DNA of 64,000 nt from positions 13,282,139-13,346,138 of the forward strand of contig NC_092657.1 of assembly GCF_032118995.1 (NCBI RefSeq). The letters are read 5' to 3'. Shown here one piece after another: positions 1 through 11,610 of the stretch. The position numbers and the translations under genes were made by a program. The notes under the pieces are model-generated. The model searched no databases, had not been told where the DNA came from, and saw only the letters and a list, made by a program, of their open reading frames with translations. The first letter of the stretch is position 1. The number at the start of each line of letters is the position of its first letter. The stretch is from Asterias amurensis. Its lineage: Eukaryota > Echinodermata > Asteroidea > Forcipulatida > Asteriidae.

Positions 1-194
1 CTTATTTACAAAAGCTTTAAATGACACAAGTTAATTAAAGTTTAATAATTGTATAGAGGATTAAAACAACAACTTATCTGCTAACAACACAATGATGGTA
101 TACATTCGGTTGAGGTTAAACAAAAAAGGATAGCTTCATTTACATTAATCGACAATCAAAAACATATCCGTAATAGTACAGCTACAAACTTCAT

Positions 195-560
195 TTAAAG
201 GCAGTGGACACTATTTTATTTGTAATTACTCAAACAAATTATTTGCATAAAATCTTACTTGGTACCGAGTAATGGGGAGAGGTTGGTATTATAAAACATT
301 GTGAGAAACGGCTCCCTCTGAAGTGGAGTACTTTTCGAGAAAGAAGTAAATTTCCACGAATTTCACTTCGAGACCTCAGATTTAGAGTTTAAAGGTCTCG
401 AAATCAAGCATCTAAAAGCACACAACTTCGCGTGACAAGGTGGTTTTTTTTCTTTCATAGTTATATTGCAACTTCAACAACCAATTGAGCTCATTTTTTA
501 CAGGTTTGTTATGTTATGCATAATGTTGAGATACGTCAAATAATAGTGTCCGGTGTCTTT
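195..560. mobile_element. Foldback MITE family A, copy 1 (TTAAAGGCAGTGG ends)
   Basis: The left end reads TTAAAGGCAGTGGACACTAT and the right end is its inverted, diverged counterpart (TAGTGTCCGGTGTCTTT). Between them are two inverted halves: 'ctcgaaatcaag' and 'cttcgagacctc' face each other around the centre. Related copies lie at about 16677-17040, 17040-17408, 21964-22328, 23756-24509, 24505-24835 and 46617-46856, with a fragment at 63076-63144. There is no coding capacity, so it is a non-autonomous DNA element. The flanking 1-194 is AT-rich with nothing recognised. Confidence 0.75.
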
Positions 561-633
561 CAACTTTAAAAGTTGCAAATTTACATTGTCATCAATATTA
601 TTGTACATTTTACGACTATGACGTCATCGACAC

Positions 634-2622
634 TCACACTCGATGCAATATCTTTACCGAGTGCAGAGCAGCCACGATGAGGTCACCGGTCGGAGTAAAC
701 GTCATGCCTAGAGGACCGTACAGACCACGAGCTAAACAGCCGATGTGCTCACCTGATGCATCGTAATGATGTAACTCAAAAAAGCCATCACCATCACCAT
801 CACCATCACCATCACGATCACCATCACCACCACCATTTTTGCGTACGATACACGCATATATATCCCCAGCATCATCACAACACACACCAGTAGAAAATAC
901 AGTTTTGCCGTCAAGGGAGGTGCTTATATTAAACACCTCGTTTCCAATGAAATCCACACAAACTAGTTTCGACTCGAGGAGGTTTGTAAAGATCAGTTGC
1001 TCCTTGTTGTTAACAGATATAAAGCTTGGATTGTCGGTATCGCCAATATCATCATGATGTATTGTGGAAATGGTGGATCCATCCTTGTTATGAAGAGATA
1101 TTACCTTTCTCCCAAAGTCATACACTGCAATACGATCTTTCTTGTCAACAGCAATACCAACGAGTAAACTCTCTGACTGCCCCTCGACTTGATTCTGTGA
1201 GGGTCTGAACTTGCGAATGTATCGTAGTTCTCTATCATAAACCTTTACATCCTGTCCGTCAGTAACCAGAAGCAGGTCATCAGAGGTCACCGCAACACCG
1301 ATAGGTTTTTTTAGTTGTCCATCTTCTGTTCTACTTTGCACACCTTGAGATTTGTAACTACCATTCGATGTAAATGTGGATAATATTTGCCGCTCAGAAT
1401 CAGTAACGACGATGTCATCGTTGCTTAAACAAGCAACGTCCCATGTAAACTTGAACTCCCCCTCACCTTCACCTTCTTTACCAAACTCTGTCTTCACCTC
1501 CCACTTCTCTTCCTCTAGTATTTCACCGATATCCGCATCAGTGACGACATCATGACCTTTGAACCAGATGAATGACTTGCTATGCTGCACTGTTTGAAAC
1601 TTGAGCTCATTGTGGAATGTCAAGTTGTGCATAACCTTTAGCTTGAGGTCCAGTAGCTCAAAGTCATCAGCATGTTGCATCAAGTCGTTGACTGAAGCTA
1701 CGATCTGCTCTGCACGGCTCATTTTATCGCTGTTGATGCTCTGCTTGCTGCCGAATTCCCCACCTCTCTCTATGCTGATTTGAGTGACTCTTTCTTGAAG
1801 GAGGCGAGATGCTTTTCTAATTTTCTCGACTTCCTCTTCCTCCTTAGCCACAATATCTTGAAGAGCCCGGTCGACCATGAGCTGTAATCTATGCTGTGAG
1901 TGTTTGATAGAGTCATCTACTTTTTGAAATTGCTTGCGACATTCATCAAATCTCATCAATGCCTCTTCAACAGCTTGACGATAAGTACGAATGGAGTCTT
2001 TGATTTCAGTTAGTTTGTGGTTTTGCGCTCTGTGATCAAATACCACACATTTGAGACAAACAAGTAAGTCACACGTTTCACAGTAAAAACAAAGTTCCTG
2101 GTCAGTGTGTTTCCGGCATTTTGGAGAGCAAGTTTTTTTCTGGTTTCTGGATCCCTCATTTGACGACCCGGCTGCATTAACGACTCGATGATGCCTGTTC
2201 AATTTTATTTTGGCGTGGTATTCCAAACAAATCTTGCAAAAGTTCGCATCACAGTCAATACACCGTGAGACGGCTTCAAGACCTTCGTCGCATCCTTCGC
2301 AAATCGAGACAAGAGGGTTAATGTCCACCTCGGGACTATTCGGATTGATGACGTCATCAATAAGCGAGCTCAAAAGAAAGCAGTTGAGAAGAGCCGATGG
2401 TCCCTTAGCTGGGATTGAAGTTTTCTCTCTACACACTGGGCAAAGGATGAAATCCGTCTTCGAATCCTGTTTGTCTACAAGTTCCTGAAGACATTTTAAG
2501 CAGAAGCTGTGCTGGCAGTCCAGGATTTTCGGATCGATAAACCGAGTCAAGCAGATTGGGCATTCGATGTGTACATGTCTAATCTTGCAAGTGGTCGCAG
2601 TGTGAAGTGCAGCTTCGGCCAT
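634..2622 (-). CDS. TRIM-type protein: RING, two B-boxes, coiled coil, NHL-type beta-propeller
   Basis: An uninterrupted 662-codon frame, ATG at 2620-2622 and TGA at 634-636. A C3HC4 RING is visible (C21, C24, C36, H38, C41, C44, C61, C64), the signature of an E3 ubiquitin ligase. Then come B-box 1 (about 108-144; C108, C111, C121, C124, C129, C132) and B-box 2 (about 169-203; C169, H172, C178, C189, C192). A charged coiled coil covers about 205-335. From about 380 to the C-terminus are NHL-like strands with 'GVAV' and 'GIAVDKKDRIAVYD' cores. The order matches TRIM2/3/32/56-like proteins, which use the propeller to bind protein or RNA. A Gly-Asp run near the C-terminus comes from a hexanucleotide repeat. 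The lack of introns fits the expanded single-exon TRIM genes of invertebrate deuterostomes. Exact orthology and substrate are not determinable. Confidence 0.93.
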   Translation of the reverse strand: MAEAALHTATTCKIRHVHIECPICLTRFIDPKILDCQHSFCLKCLQELVDKQDSKTDFILCPVCREKTSIPAKGPSALLNCFLLSSLIDDVINPNSPEVDINPLVSICEGCDEGLEAVSRCIDCDANFCKICLEYHAKIKLNRHHRVVNAAGSSNEGSRNQKKTCSPKCRKHTDQELCFYCETCDLLVCLKCVVFDHRAQNHKLTEIKDSIRTYRQAVEEALMRFDECRKQFQKVDDSIKHSQHRLQLMVDRALQDIVAKEEEEVEKIRKASRLLQERVTQISIERGGEFGSKQSINSDKMSRAEQIVASVNDLMQHADDFELLDLKLKVMHNLTFHNELKFQTVQHSKSFIWFKGHDVVTDADIGEILEEEKWEVKTEFGKEGEGEGEFKFTWDVACLSNDDIVVTDSERQILSTFTSNGSYKSQGVQSRTEDGQLKKPIGVAVTSDDLLLVTDGQDVKVYDRELRYIRKFRPSQNQVEGQSESLLVGIAVDKKDRIAVYDFGRKVISLHNKDGSTISTIHHDDIGDTDNPSFISVNNKEQLIFTNLLESKLVCVDFIGNEVFNISTSLDGKTVFSTGVCCDDAGDIYACIVRKNGGGDGDRDGDGDGDGDGFFELHHYDASGEHIGCLARGLYGPLGMTFTPTGDLIVAALHSVKILHRV
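784..836 (-). repeat. In-frame (CCATCA)n hexanucleotide repeat in the TRIM gene
   Basis: About eight imperfect CCATCA units. On the coding strand they translate to alternating Gly-Asp with one Arg, inserted between two propeller strands. The 6-bp unit keeps the frame, so its length can vary between alleles without breaking the protein. Confidence 0.85.
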
Positions 2623-3977
2623 CTTGGTGAGACTGGGCTGTCCTGTTATACGAATACAAACAAATGTTTCATTTTCATTAAATCATCCAGTCAATGACTT
2701 TTGGACACTTGGTGGCAGCAGGCTTACTAGGTGTAGAGCAGTGATATATGTTATAATGACTGGAGAGCGGACGCCATTTGAAAACACCAACCAATCCTGT
2801 TTTTTAGCCGACATTATTTAGCAAAGTGCCTGCCCGTGTGGCAATAAACTGCAATAACAGATACTAACATGGTTGTGGAAAGAAATTCCATCTATTGTTC
2901 GCGATTGTTTGTTTTATAAGATTTTAAGGCTAAAAAAACTTTTTGTTTTTAATGTACCTACAGCGGGTGAAGAAATAAAAAAACACTGGTGAAACAAAAC
3001 AAAAACAAACTTTCATTGTATGATACAATAAATCGTTGAATTAAATTCCATCATCAAACCCCCAAATATTAACAAACTGTCTTATTTTATTATGTAAGTT
3101 TGATATGTATAATTAATTCGATATTGTTACCATTATTTCTTGATCTACTTTGCGAACCCAACATAGCATGTCTGCCTTTATATAAATCTATGCTTTGCAA
3201 ATGGGAGAAAACAATTGTCCACATTCTTCAAAGCGTTCCGCCGACGTTGCTCTAAAAAATATATCAACATACCATTTTCAGTACAGTGGATCGGTAATTT
3301 TGTCGTCCAAATAGTTGCTAACAATAATGTTTGCCTCTTTGAATGAATTGTAATCGTTTGGAATATGTAGGTATTTTTTTGTTTTACTCCTAGTTTGGAT
3401 AACTCTATAAAACTACATGTACACATTTCATTTCAAAATGTGGTATTGTTTCTGATTATTGCCTAAGATTTGTAGCAGTTATATCCACGCAAGGAGAATA
3501 ATTTACCATTGGAACGCATAACATGAAAAACGTGTCTGTCAGTACCAAATATAAATATTGTTAGGATAAAAATTGCAATGTGATTTGTTTCATAATTGAA
3601 GTACTTCAGAGTGAAAAGTTCTTCTAAAATACACCATACTAACCAAAGCTGTATTACATATATTTCAAGTAATATTGCAATGTAATTGATATTCAGTCTT
3701 TACTAAACGTATATAAAAGGACACATTTACTTTGTTAAACAAACAAGCAGTAACAATGTTTAGCATCAACATTTAAACGGTTAATGTTTCCACAGTAAAC
3801 TTGCATCCATCATTTACACATACCCGAGTCAGCGTTGTTGGTTTTTAGGGTCAATCTGGTCAGCATTTATCTAAGTTTGGATTTGGGAATGTTGCCTCAA
3901 TCATTCGTCTCACCGACTATGTAGGTTGTGACCAAGGAGGACCAAAACCACATTAAGGGTAGTGTGGCAGTATATAT
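2623..3977. other. Intergenic, upstream of the TRIM gene
   Basis: AT-rich sequence with no convincing coding exon, RNA gene or repeat end. The TRIM promoter should lie at its left edge, but no clear TATA box is seen. Confidence 0.5.
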
Positions 3978-4252
3978 GCACATGGGTGACATGATTGGCT
4001 TGTGCGTAAAGCGCTCGCCTCTCACCAAGGTGACCCCCGGGTTCGATTCGGCTCGGGGAAAAAAAATCGATATTGGCTGTGCTCCGTGGCCATAACGAGT
4101 TGATGTGACTGGCAGCCAGATGCGCCATTGCATGCCTGCTTCTCGAACACGTTGTAGCCGCGTCCTTCGCAATTCAGCTCTAAGCTGCGAGTAAGGATGA
4201 TCAGCCCGCCCCCCAAAAAAATAAAAAATAAAAAATAAAATAAAATAAAATA
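3978..4252 (+). mobile_element. tRNA-derived SINE
   Basis: The head resembles a tRNA: a B-box-like 'GGTTCGATTCG' at about 4040-4050 lies about 50 bp after an A-box-like 'TGGCTTGTGCG'. A unique body of about 150 bp follows, then an A-rich tail of repeated AAAAT units (4214-4251). Tail and internal RNA polymerase III boxes lie in the right order for the plus strand. Confidence 0.7.
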
Positions 4253-4849
4253 CTGGTTCTTATGTACTAAATCATGATCACATAGTTCACAATGTCCGAG
4301 CTGTCATTTAGGACAGCAAATACCTTAGTGAAACACAGTCTTACCTGTAGCTGTAGATGTCACTTTAATTAACACACTTAACAAAGTTGATCTTCTTTGC
4401 TTAACTCACTGATAGCCGGCAAACAAAATACAAAATGACATTGGAATGGGACAACAACAGTTACATATACAGTGCATATATCGGCTAAACGCCCTTGCAC
4501 AATGGTAGTTTCACACCGCTGGAAAAACCCAATTGCAAACCCTATTTGCATATGAAAGTACAGTGCGTAGGCTTACATGTTTGGATAAACACTCATGCGC
4601 AACTGGAAAAACACACTAATATTTGTAGCGTCCAATGGTACCAGGATTGGTAGTGCGTGATAATGTTTCCATTTGACATCAACTGATTCGACAGTCAATT
4701 TAACATTTGATCCCAACATAAACCATATGCAAAACGATGCAAGTGTAAACTATACAAACATGTACTTCCGTATTTGGTATTGAACAACGTACGAAAACAA
4801 TCAGATGATGATTGTTTAATGTCATGTTATCGCCTCTATCAACAAATCA

Positions 4850-4952
4850 GGGGTCGATTTCACAAAAAGTTAGGACTAGTCCAAACTTAGGACTAGTCTT
4901 AGGAGATACTAAAAACGTATGGCTAGTGTTAACTCATTGTGAAATCCACGCC
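4850..4952. mobile_element. Short MITE with inverted ends
   Basis: Left end GGGTCGATTTCACAA and right end TTGTGAAATCCACGCC form imperfect terminal inverted repeats around a 'GGACTAGTC' palindrome given twice. About 103 bp, noncoding. Superfamily not assigned. Confidence 0.6.
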
Positions 4953-6025
4953 TCTTTTAACAATCGAAGTGTTTTACAGTATATTAAAGATTGCCCTCAA
5001 TAAAAGTAAAACATTTTCAGTCATCAAAAATACAACACATTAGAGAATGGAGAGGCAAAGAGAGCCTGCCAAATTGGAAAGACTTAAAAAAAAAAAAAAA
5101 AAAAAAAGAATATACGTCACACATCACAACATCATAAACTGTATATGCATGACCATGACATTCCCTGAAACGGACAAAAGACTGGGTATTTGTATACAGC
5201 ATTGTTGTTATGCAAAAACTGTTCACACTTGACTGACGAAAATATAGGTACAGTCCTGTCGTGTTTGTAGTTCATGGTAAATGAACAAAATAACAAACGG
5301 AGTCAACTTTCTGTTTTATTATTTTGATGATTGTTCTTTAATCAGAGTTTAATCAGTTCAGTATAACCAGGAAGGTAAATCAGGAATTGTTGATTGCTAG
5401 AATTCAGGCTAATTGGATCACTTGGTATGAAGGCTGGGTAATTACATGTAGTTCAGTAGGTGGATGTAGTAAGATTCATTCATTTATCTAAGAAAATATA
5501 GGTATTAGGAAATTAATAATGCAAAATAACTAATAAGAGCGATTGGCAGATAATTGGAAAGGGCGACAATAAATTATTCCCATTATTTGATTCACGTATG
5601 AAAATGACGTATTATTTCCGACAACTATAAAGTATATTAGTTGGACAGTATATTTATATGTTACCTATGTAATTGTTTTTTGGATATGATCTATGTGCAT
5701 AATAAGGGAATTTTTGGACAATTGGTGGTTTCAGACTTACCAGGTTAATGAACGTGAATGTCAGACAATTGTGTTGTAAAAACCTTACGTTTTTAGCATG
5801 CGTGAGGGCGCCGAAAAGTTGCTCTTGCATGCAGTTTAGACTAGGTTAAAATCGGATGGTGAGTTTTTCCACAATCAAAGTTAACTCATTAAATAATATA
5901 ATTATGTTTTGATAAAACCTAGTCTGTAATTGTTTATTGGAATTGATATAGATTGTTATTCATTCATAATATTGTGTAGTTATCGTGTATTTCAAGCCAA
6001 AACAAGTCCAAGAATTACACAACTG
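4953..6025. other. Intergenic, AT-rich
   Basis: Contains a 22-base A run (5086-5107). No gene or complete repeat recognised. The last part is probably a continuation of the repeat whose arm starts at 6026, because its reverse complement resembles sequence after 14816. Confidence 0.4.
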
Positions 6026-7022
6026 ATTTTGTTTTCTTTAGTTATAGACTCTTTGGGCAAAGACCAAAACTGTTATTTATTGTAATCAGACCAAATATAA
6101 TCTTTGAATCACTCAATTGAAGCAAAATACCACGGAACAGCTTTGTGTTTATGCACAAACACCTAATGTCTAGTTAATAATTATTGTAATATTTGTTAAA
6201 GATTTTGAACTGCAATTCAGAGCTACGACATTTTAAAATAAGTAAACCATAACTTAATTAAACAAATTATAGCAGAAAATTATGTTGTGCTAAAGTGTAT
6301 ACCTCCTTTATTATTTTATTAGTTTGTACAAAGCATTTTTAAATTAATTTATTCATTGCTGCTGTTTTTCATTTTGTTTTAGTTTTGTGTTCATATCATG
6401 GACAACTACACTTTATTGTAATGGACTTTTTTATTGCAAAGTAATATCATTTAAATTTAATATTATTTGATATACGTTTTTCATTTTTATTTTATTAATA
6501 AAAACATACGAGTTAGAATGCTGGTTGAATTTTCGTCTGACAACGAAAGTTTTACTTTATGACATCTGTCTACTGTTTTTTTGGCGGCACACCATTTTGT
6601 CAAAATGGTAGAAAACCTCTATTGGGCCAATACTGGTTTTGTAGCTGCACTAAATCTTTTCTGGGCCAATACTGTTTTTTTTTTCTTTTCTTTTTTCAGT
6701 GCCTTGCAATTTTGGCGAAATGGTATAGAAAACTTTTTCTGGGACAATACTCGTTTCGAAGCGGCAAACCATTTTGGCAAATAATGGTATAAAAAAAACC
6801 TTTGCTGTGCCAATACTGATTTTGTAATGGCGCAGCATGGGGCCGGCATTGAACCGACATTGGTAAAAATATGCAATTTTCAAGGCAGGGTGTCAAAGCA
6901 GCAACTGTGCCAAAAGATGGCTTAAGATTGTGAAAACAATTAAAAACTGACAAGGTAATGTAATTTGTTGGAATTTTTGGCTATAAAATACCCCCCAAAT
7001 TGTAGATATTTTTTGACGAGAT
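6026..7022. repeat. Left arm of a 3 kb palindrome
   Basis: This 1 kb segment is matched almost base for base by the reverse complement of 8066-9058. Differences are mainly homopolymer length (for example the T run near 6668 against the A run near 8400) and scattered substitutions. Identity ends sharply at the word 'gacgagat' on the inner side. No host gene is encoded; the frames seen in both arms are mirror images and carry no recognised domain. Confidence 0.9.
6575..6840. repeat. Degenerate ~62-bp minisatellite inside the palindrome arm
   Basis: About four diverged units, each containing 'atggta.aaaa', then 'tgggccaatact', then a variable tail ending in 'cattttg'. The mirror copy lies at about 8215-8480 in the right arm. 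Confidence 0.6.
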
Positions 7023-7028
7023 AAATTA

Positions 7029-7066
7029 AACCAACTCGACCGATCCAAGGCAACGTGTTCCTTTAA
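7029..7066. mobile_element. Family B MITE, right-end fragment
   Basis: Only the last ~38 bp of a family B element (ccaactcgaccgatccaagg through CCTTTAA) sits at the inner edge of the left palindrome arm, 13 bp before a full family B copy. Confidence 0.7.
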
Positions 7067-7079
7067 CCTGGGGTAATCT

Positions 7080-7466
7080 TTAAAGGAACACGTTGCCTTG
7101 GATCGGTCGAGTTGGTCTTTTAAAATTGTTCTACAACCGTTTGTTATAACATGTATATGGTTAGAAAGATATTGTATAAGTACAATACAATGATCTACAC
7201 AAATATGCCTCGAAATTGCGTGGTTTTCTTTTTACCCTGTCGACTAACACGGTCGGCCATGGGAGTCAAAATTTTGACTCCCATAAATGGCCGACCGTGG
7301 TAGTTCGCGACGTAAAAGGAAAACCGGGCAATTTCGAGTGATCCTTGTGTGGATCATTATATTCTTCTTTTTAAACATCTTTCTAACCATATTCATTTCA
7401 TAACAAACGGTTTCAAACGCTTTTAATTGACTAACTCGTCCGATCCAAGGCAACGTGTTCCTTTAA
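7080..7466. mobile_element. Foldback MITE family B, full copy
   Basis: TTAAAGGAACACGTTGCC at the left and its exact inverse GGCAACGTGTTCCTTTAA at the right. The centre is a second palindrome: 'actaacacggtcggccat' and 'atggccgaccgtg' around 'tcaaaattttga'. The whole 387 bp can fold on itself. TTAA at both edges is the likely target duplication. Noncoding. Confidence 0.85.
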
Positions 7467-7557
7467 TCTCCAATGCCCAAGAAGTCTCCCAGCAAATATC
7501 TGTAATGACTCGATACTGGCACTGACATTTGAAACATTGGCAATTAATCGGCCCAAG

Positions 7558-7860
7558 ACAGTTGTCATAACTCATCATGTACAGGCCCGATAACGCTCGC
7601 GCCGATGCTGTCACTTCTGTTTTATGCCATTATAGCATGGCACTATTTGACCCAGAATTGGCCAGCTACTGGCCAGATAATGCCACAGCTCGCGGAAGGT
7701 TGGCCAAATACCTTTTTGTGCACAGTAACAGTTGCCATAACTCACCCAGTAGGCTTTATAGGCCCAATGACGTTCATGATGATGCTGGCACTTCTGTATT
7801 GGGCCAACACAGTTTGCCAATATTGGCCCATAATTGGTCCGTTACTGGCCAGATTGTTCA
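7558..7860. repeat. Two diverged ~170-bp direct repeats in the palindrome spacer
   Basis: The words 'acagttg(t/c)cataactca', 'gatgctg(t/g)cacttctgt' and 'tactggccagat' appear in the same order starting at 7558 and 7728, offset 170 bp. Other spacer sequence to 8065 holds nothing recognised. Confidence 0.65.
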
Positions 7861-8065
7861 GTGTGTAATTAATACGTTAATGAATTAAATATTCTACTAA
7901 TTGCACCCTCAGACACATATATATACATGTGACTATACTACTGTTAAAACACACAATACAAACAGCATACAGCCTATGCATTATAATAAGCACCGAGTGA
8001 TATAAACTTCCGTTGAATTTGTATCCATTGATATTGATTATCAGTTATTCCAAATTATTACATCT

Positions 8066-9058
8066 CGTCAAATAATATCTACATTATTTTTTTGATAGTC
8101 AAAAAATCCCAACAAATTACATTACCTTGTCAGTTTTTAATTGTTTTCACAATCTTAAGCCATCTTTTGGCACAGTTGCTGCTTTGACACCCTGCCTTGA
8201 AAATTGCATATTTTTACCAATGTCGGTTCAATGCCGGCCCCATGCTGCGCCATTACAAAATCAGTATTGGCACAGCAAAGGTTTTTTTTATACCATTATT
8301 TGCCAAAATGGTTTGCCGCTTCGAAACGAGTATTGTCCCAGAAAAAGTTTTCTATACCATTTCGCCAAAATTGCAAGGCACTGAAAAAAAGAAAAGAAAA
8401 AAAAAAAAAACAGTATTGGCCCAGAAAAGATTTAGTGCAGCTACAAAACCAGTATTGGCCCAATAGAGGTTTTCTACCATTTTGACAAAATGGTGTGCCG
8501 CCAAAAAAACAGTAGACAGATGTCATAAAGTAAAACTTTCGTTGTCAGACGAAAATTCAACCAGCATTCTAACTCGTATGTTTTTATTAATAAAATAAAA
8601 ATGAAAAACGTATATCAAATATATTAAATTTAAATGATATTACTTTGCAATAAAAAAGTCCATTACAATAAAGTGTAGTTGTCCATGATATGAACACAAA
8701 ACTAAAACAAAATGAAAAACAGCAGCAATGAATAAATTAATTTAAAAATGCTTTGTACAAACTAATAAAATAATAAAGGAGGTATACACTTTAGCACAAC
8801 ATAATTTTCTGCTATAATTTGTTTAATTAAGTTACGGTTTACTTATTTTAAAATGTCGTAGCTCTGAATTGCAGTTCAAAATCTTTAACAAATATTACAA
8901 TAATTATTAACTAGACATTAGGTGTTTGTGCATAAACACAAAGCTGTTCCGTGGTATTTTGCTTCAATTGAGTGATTCAAAGATTATATTTGGTCTGATT
9001 ACAATAAATAACAGTTTTGGTCTTTGCCCAAAGAGTCTATAACTAAAGAAAACAAAAT
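8066..9058. repeat. Right arm of the 3 kb palindrome
   Basis: Reverse complement of 6026-7022. Its outer end stops exactly where the (TTACTG)n array begins, while the left arm's outer flank continues into sequence that also follows a related copy at 14713-14816. The right arm therefore looks truncated by the neighbouring LINE tail and microsatellite. Confidence 0.9.
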
Positions 9059-9530
9059 TGTTATTGTTATTGTTACTGTTACTGTTAATGTTACTGTTAC
9101 TGTTACTGTTACTGTTACTGTTACTGTTACTGTTACTGTTACTGTTACTGTTACTGTTACTGTTACTGTTACTGTTACTGTTACTGTTACTGTTACTGTT
9201 ACTGTTACTGTTACTGTTACTGTTACTGTTACTGTTACTGTTACTGTTACTGTTACTGTTACTGTTACTGTTACTGTTACTGTTACTGTTACTGTTACTG
9301 TTACTGTTACTGTTACTGTTACTGTTACTGTTACTGTTACTGTTACTGTTACTGTTACTGTTACTGTTACTGTTACTGTTACTGTTACTGTTACTGTTAC
9401 TGTTACTGTTACTGTTACTGTTACTGTTACTGTTACTGTTACTGTTACTGTTCCTGTTACTGTTATTGTTATTGTTATTGTTATTGTTATTGTTATTATT
9501 TTTATTATTATTGTTATTTGTATTATTATT
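9059..9530. repeat. (TTACTG)n hexanucleotide array with (TTATTG)n edges
   Basis: Roughly 65 nearly perfect TTACTG units, bounded by TTATTG and TTATTA variants. The six-frame Val-Thr and poly-Leu readings are artefacts of the repeat. On the minus strand it directly follows the 3' end of a LINE fragment, so it probably grew from that LINE's short 3' repeat tail. Confidence 0.9.
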
Positions 9531-10124
9531 TTATTTGCCATAAAAGTATAAATAAAAATACATTGAGAATAATACCCCGATATGGGCAAGGGACAACAAA
9601 AGCAAATACATACTATGATCATTAGATCTGTTGCCCCACATCTGGGGTACACAATGAAATTAATATGGATTTAACATAATATACATGTAGTACACAATGC
9701 AATAAAAACATATAATTATCCAACCAATAGCAAATAATAAATATGTAATAAGCATAAAAAATGAATTTAAAATAAATAAATAATACAAGAAAATAAATAA
9801 ATAAATAAAAAGTAAACTTGTAGATAAATTAAACAACTTAAAATATTGAACAAGTGATTCAGCTAAAGGTACTATACAATATATTCGTGAGCTTGGCAGA
9901 CAGAAAATCTAAGTGATTTTAGAAAGCTGTAGAAGGGCAAGAGCAGTAGTGAATTGCGAATGTTTTCAGGCAAACTAGACCAAAGTATTGGGAAAAGATA
10001 AGGAGCAGAGAAATGCAAAACATCGTTTCTAGCATACAGGTGTTTGAAGGTGAGAACATTAGGATATCTATGGTTGACAAAAATTATGTCTGCCACATCA
10101 CAGTTAATAAGGTTAATCTTAAAC
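9531..10124 (-). mobile_element. LINE 3' fragment (end of reverse transcriptase frame plus 3' UTR)
   Basis: On the minus strand a frame ending at 9872 carries 'LWSSLPENIRNS' followed by 'FYSFLKSLR'. This is the usual C-terminal tail of CR1/L2/Jockey-type non-LTR polymerases. An AT-rich 3' UTR follows and ends in the microsatellite at 9059-9530. The upstream side is cut by a family B MITE at 10125. Only the polymerase tail remains; no catalytic motif is left. Confidence 0.6.
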
Positions 10125-10515
10125 TTAAAGGAACACGTTGCCTTGGATCGGACGAGTTGGTCAAAACAAAAGCGTTTGTAACCGTTTTTTATAAAATGCA
10201 TATGGTTGGAAAGATGTTATAAAAGTAAAATACAATGATCCACACAAGTTTGCCCCGAAATTGCGTGGTTTTCCTTCTACTGTGCGAACTAACATGGTCG
10301 GCCATTTATGGGAGTCAAAATTTTGACCCCCATAAATGGCCGACGTGTTAGTCGACGAGGTAAAAGGAAAACCACGCAATTTCGAGGCATGTTTGTGTGG
10401 ATCATTGTATTCTACTTTTACAACATCTTTCTACCCATATGCATTTTATAAAAAAACGGTTACAAACGCTTTTCAAAGACCAACTCGACCGATCCAAGGC
10501 AACGTGTTCCTTTAA
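10125..10515. mobile_element. Foldback MITE family B, full copy inside the LINE remnant
   Basis: TTAAAGGAACACGTTGCC to GGCAACGTGTTCCTTTAA, with TTAA at 10125-10128 and 10512-10515 and the same central nested palindrome as the copy at 7080. Flanks are ...atcttaaac and tgataaaat.... Noncoding. Confidence 0.88.
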
Positions 10516-10649
10516 TGATAAAATACAAAACAGACAACTTACGACGAATTGACAGAGACGACCAGTCAACACGGGGTCAAGATTACCCCAGGTTAACCCA
10601 CACATGTGACGTCATGCTATTGTTAAATCGCTCCATTAATTTTCAAGAA

Positions 10650-11075
<426 letters not shown>

Positions 11076-11081
11076 GAATAT

Positions 11082-11610
11082 TGTAGCGGAAATGCATTTG
11101 ACGGACATGTGACTGTATTTGCATGTGTTTGCTGCGTGGCTGGGCGATCGATGCAAGTGGGCGGAGCCTAGCACTTGCAGTGACTCAGGCTGACATGGTG
11201 CGCGTGCGCAGTGAATCAGGTAAGCGGGGTGCGCGTGCGCAGTTAGCAATCTAGGACCGCATGTGTAGAGGCATGGCACCGGGGGTTGGCGTGGAGCGCA
11301 TCACGAGTCAGTGTGTTTAGTGAAGTGACTCGAGCAAGACTTGGTATAGTGTTTTATTGTGTAGTGAAACCATCGTTTAGCTAGAGTACGTGTATTGGGT
11401 GATTGTCTTTGGGTTAGGGTTCATTGACAATTTAAGGTCTTAGTCTTGTTATAGTTTTTAAGAATCTGTTGGCGGTGCTGTCGACGTTGGACGATATACA
11501 ATCGTAAGTTTGACTTGATTGCATTTATTGGGGGTATCTTGTATTCTTGCAATTTATGTGATAGGCCAGGGTGTCTCAGGGGTGTCTATTAATAATAATA
11601 AACAACTACA
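11082..11610 (+). mobile_element. Probable solo LTR of an LTR retroelement
   Basis: Begins TGTAGCGG and ends CTACA, a TG...CA boundary with a 5-bp inverted terminus. An AATAAA lies at 11597-11602 near the 3' end, and the body is GC-richer with repeated 'gtgcgcgtgcgcag'. No internal retroelement region is next to it and no flanking target duplication is evident. An old solo LTR is the simplest reading; another repeat type is possible. Confidence 0.4.

Noticed and set aside
3990-4060. A possible functional tRNA gene
   Set aside because: The A box is poor, no cloverleaf can be drawn, and an A-rich tail follows; it is the head of a SINE.
7063-7080. An 18-bp string next to one family B copy that recurs inverted at 10575-10592 near another B copy
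   Set aside because: Too short to decide; could be a shared flank, a target preference or chance.
6619-8485. Conserved-looking frames found identically in both palindrome arms
   Set aside because: Identity is explained by the DNA palindrome; the frames have no domain and are broken by homopolymer length differences.
9024-9551. Long frames of alternating Val-Thr or poly-Leu
   Set aside because: They are translations of the (TTACTG)n array; open on both strands and with no gene context.
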